64,000 nt of DNA from Seriola aureovittata (Eukaryota; Chordata; Actinopteri; Carangiformes; Carangidae), in contig NC_079369.1 of the NCBI RefSeq assembly GCF_021018895.1, forward strand, positions 4,060,694-4,124,693, in the 5' to 3' direction. Below are positions 61,461-64,000 of the stretch, piece after piece. How positions within the stretch are numbered: position 1 is the first letter of the stretch; every line of letters starts with the position of its first letter. Both the position numbers and the translations under genes were made by a program. The notes under the pieces were generated by a model. It made no database searches. It saw only the letters and a program-made list of their open reading frames with translations, and was not told where the DNA came from.

Positions 61461-64000
61461 TTTATGCCTTACTATACAATTAAGTTTTTATGACTTTTTA
61501 TGCCTTACTATACTATGACTTTTTATGCCTTACTATACTATGCCGTTTTTATGACTTTTTATGCCTTACTATACTATAACATTTTTATGACTTTTTATGC
61601 CTCACTATACTATGACTTTTTATGCATTACTATACTATGTCGCTTTTATGACTTTTTATGCCTTACTATACTATGTCATTTTTATGACTTTTTATGCCTT
61701 ACTTTACTATGACTTTTTATGCCTTACTATACTATGTGTTTTTTATCAATTTTTATGCCTTACTATACTATAACGTCTTTATGACTTTTTATGCCTTACT
61801 ATACTATGTCGTTTTTATGACTTTTTATGCCTTACTATACTATTACGTTTTTATGACTTTTTATGCCTTACTATACTATGACGTTTTTATGACTTTTTAT
61901 GACTTTTTATGCTTACTATACTATGTCGTTTTTATCACTTTTTATGCATTACTATATTATGACCTTTTTATGCCTTACTATACTATGTCGTTTTTATGAC
62001 TTTTTATGCCTTACTATACTATGGCGTTTTTATGACTTTTTATGCCTTGCTATACTATGACTTTTTATGCCATAATTTACTATGTCGTTTTTATGACTTT
62101 TTATGCCTTACTATACTATGTCGTTTTTATGCCTCACTATACTATGTCGTTTTTATGACTTTTTATGCCTTACTATACTATGACGTTTTTATGACTTTTT
62201 ATGCCTTACTATACTATGGCGTTTTTATGACTTTATATGCCTTACTATACTATAACATTTTTATGACTTTTTATGCCTTACTATACTATGACGTTTTTAT
62301 GACTTTTTATGCCTTACTATACTATGGCGTTTTTATGACTTTTTATGCCTTTTTATGCCTTACTATACTATGACCTTTTTATGCCTTACTATACTATGTC
62401 GTTTTTATGACTTTTTATGCTCTACTATACTATGACTTTTTATGCCGTACTATACTATGTCGTTTTTATGACTTTTTATGCCTACTATACTATAACATTT
62501 TTATGACTTTTTATGCCTTACTATACTATGACGTTTTTATGACTTTTTATGCCTTACTATACTATGGCGTTTTTATGACTTTTTATGCCTTACTATACTA
62601 TGACGTTTTTATGACTTGTTATGCCTTACTATACTATGTCGTTTTTATCACTTTTTATGCCTTACTATATTATGACCTTTTTATGCCTTACTATACTATG
62701 TCGTTTTTATGACTTTTTATGCCTTACTATACTATGACTTTTTATGCCTTACTATAACTATGACGTTTTTATGAATTTTTATGCCTTACTATACTATGAC
62801 TTTTTATGACTTTTTATGCCTTACTATACTATGGCGTTTTTATGACTTTTTATGCCTTACTATACTATAACTTTTTATGCCTTACTATACTATAACTTTT
62901 TATACCTTACTATACTATGTCGTTTTTATGACTTTTTATGCCTTACTATACTATGACTTTTTATGCCTTACTATACTATGACGTTTTTATGACTTTTTAT
63001 GCCATACTATACTATGTCGTTTTTATGCCTTACTATACTATGTCGTTTTTATGACTTTTTATGCCTTACTATACTATGACTTTTTATGCCTTACTATACT
63101 ATAACTTTTTATGCCTTACTATACTATGTCTTTTTTATGACTTTTTATGCCTTACTATACTATGACTTTTTATGCCTTACTATACTATGGCGTTTTTATG
63201 CCTTTTTATGCCTTACTATACTATGACCTTTTTATGCCTTACTATACTAAGTCTTTTTTATCAATTTTTATGCCGTACTATACTATGGCGTTTTTATGAC
63301 TTTTTATGCCCTACTATACTATGACTTTTTATGCCTTACTATACTAAGTTTTTTTTATCAATTTTTATGCCTTACTATACTATGGCGTTTTTATGCCTTT
63401 TTATGCCTTACTATACTATGACCTTTTTATGCCTTACTATACTATGACTTTTTATGCCTTACTATACTAAGTCTTTTTTATCAATTTTTATGCCGTACTA
63501 TACTATGGCGTTTTTATGACTTTTTATGCCCTACTATACTATGACTTTTTATGCCTTACTATACTAAGTTTTTTTTATCAATTTTTATGCCTTACTATAC
63601 TATGGCGTTTTTATGACTTTTTATGCCTTACTATACTATGTCGTTTTTATGACTTTTTATGCCGTACTATACTATAACTTTTTATGCCTTACTATACTAT
63701 GTCGTTTTTATGACTTTTTATGCCATACTATACTATGTCGTTTTTATGCCTTACTATACTATGACGTTTTTATGACTTTTTATGCCTTACTATACTATGT
63801 CGTTTTTATGACTTTTTATGCCTTACTATACTATAACTTTTTATGCCTTACTATACTATGTCTTTTTTATGACTTTTTATGCCTTACTATACTATGACTT
63901 TTTATGCCTTACTATACTATGGCGTTTTTATGACTTTTTATGCCTTACTATACTATGACCTTTTTATGCCTTACTATACTATGACGTTTTTATGACTTTT

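Larger units (their letters stand above)
52440..64000 (+). repeat. 36-bp satellite array, more than 11.5 kb, running off the window
   Basis: A continuous tandem array of a T-rich unit. Each unit has the 19-nt core TATGCCTTACTATACTATG and, in full 36-bp units, a second block containing TTTTTATGACTTTTT. Short units of 25 or 26 bp lack the ATGAC-containing spacer. Variation is concentrated just after the core (TATGACG, TATGGCG, TATGTCG, TATTACG, TATAACA). On the plus strand T is about half of the bases and G only about one ninth. The left edge (52.44-54.2 kb) is heavily diverged, while the interior is nearly uniform. The frames inside are by-products of the 12-codon period. The right end lies outside the window. 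Confidence 0.98.

Noticed and set aside
53035..63897. Roughly twenty plus-strand frames with MTFYALLYY-type repeats, up to 125 codons
   Set aside because: They follow from the 12-codon satellite period, break wherever a 25/26-bp unit occurs, and lack any gene context.
52440..64000. Regular repeats resembling a CRISPR array
   Set aside because: Units are contiguous with no unique spacers, length far exceeds CRISPR arrays, there are no cas genes, and the surroundings are vertebrate.

Overview
The window looks like chromosomal DNA of a percomorph (spiny-rayed) teleost fish. It contains two multi-exon vertebrate genes with GT-AG introns, long non-coding flanks, and many interspersed repeats that I recognise as families abundant in percomorph genomes. 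Examples are the 'AAAGGAATAGTTTGACA' SINE-like repeat, the 'GGACCAAAG...GTGGACAGAC' repeat, and TTAA-flanked and hAT-type MITEs. There are no bacterial operons, phage genes or CRISPR arrays.

Layout. (1) 1-11.4 kb is non-coding, with a piggyBac-like MITE (5189-5439), a percomorph repeat fragment (7.76-7.91 kb) and several blocks of mixed composition that could be conserved regulatory elements. (2) 11,443-15,043 (+) is claudin-18 (cldn18). It has two alternative first coding exons, each exactly 220 nt, that can join the same four downstream exons and give 259-aa proteins. (3) 15.3-22.1 kb is intergenic, with a dispersed repeat pair and a short CpG- and NRF1-like promoter region. (4) 22,100-31,754 (+) is heparan sulfate 2-O-sulfotransferase 1 (hs2st1). 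Seven coding exons join without a frame break into 354 aa, with all landmark residues at the same numbers as in the human enzyme (K83, H140, H142, R164, four disulfide cysteines, R288). Its introns hold a hAT MITE, a piggyBac-like MITE, a Tc1-like remnant and GT/GC microsatellites. (5) 31.8-51.5 kb is a gene desert with scattered repeats and candidate conserved elements. (6) 51,564-51,876 is a long TG/TCTG microsatellite. (7) About 52,440-64,000 is a satellite array of more than 11.5 kb, built on a 36-bp unit with 25/26-bp variants. It has a decayed left edge and internal higher-order duplications, and it runs off the window.

The two genes act in unrelated pathways: a tight-junction strand protein and a Golgi enzyme that sets heparan sulfate 2-O-sulfation. 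Their human counterparts lie on different chromosomes (3q22 and 1p22), so this adjacency marks a rearrangement between the fish and human lineages. I found no convincing new gene system. The most unusual items are the young, higher-order satellite, the duplicated first exon of cldn18, and two odd short introns in hs2st1: one in-frame and stop-free, one with a poor 5' splice site.
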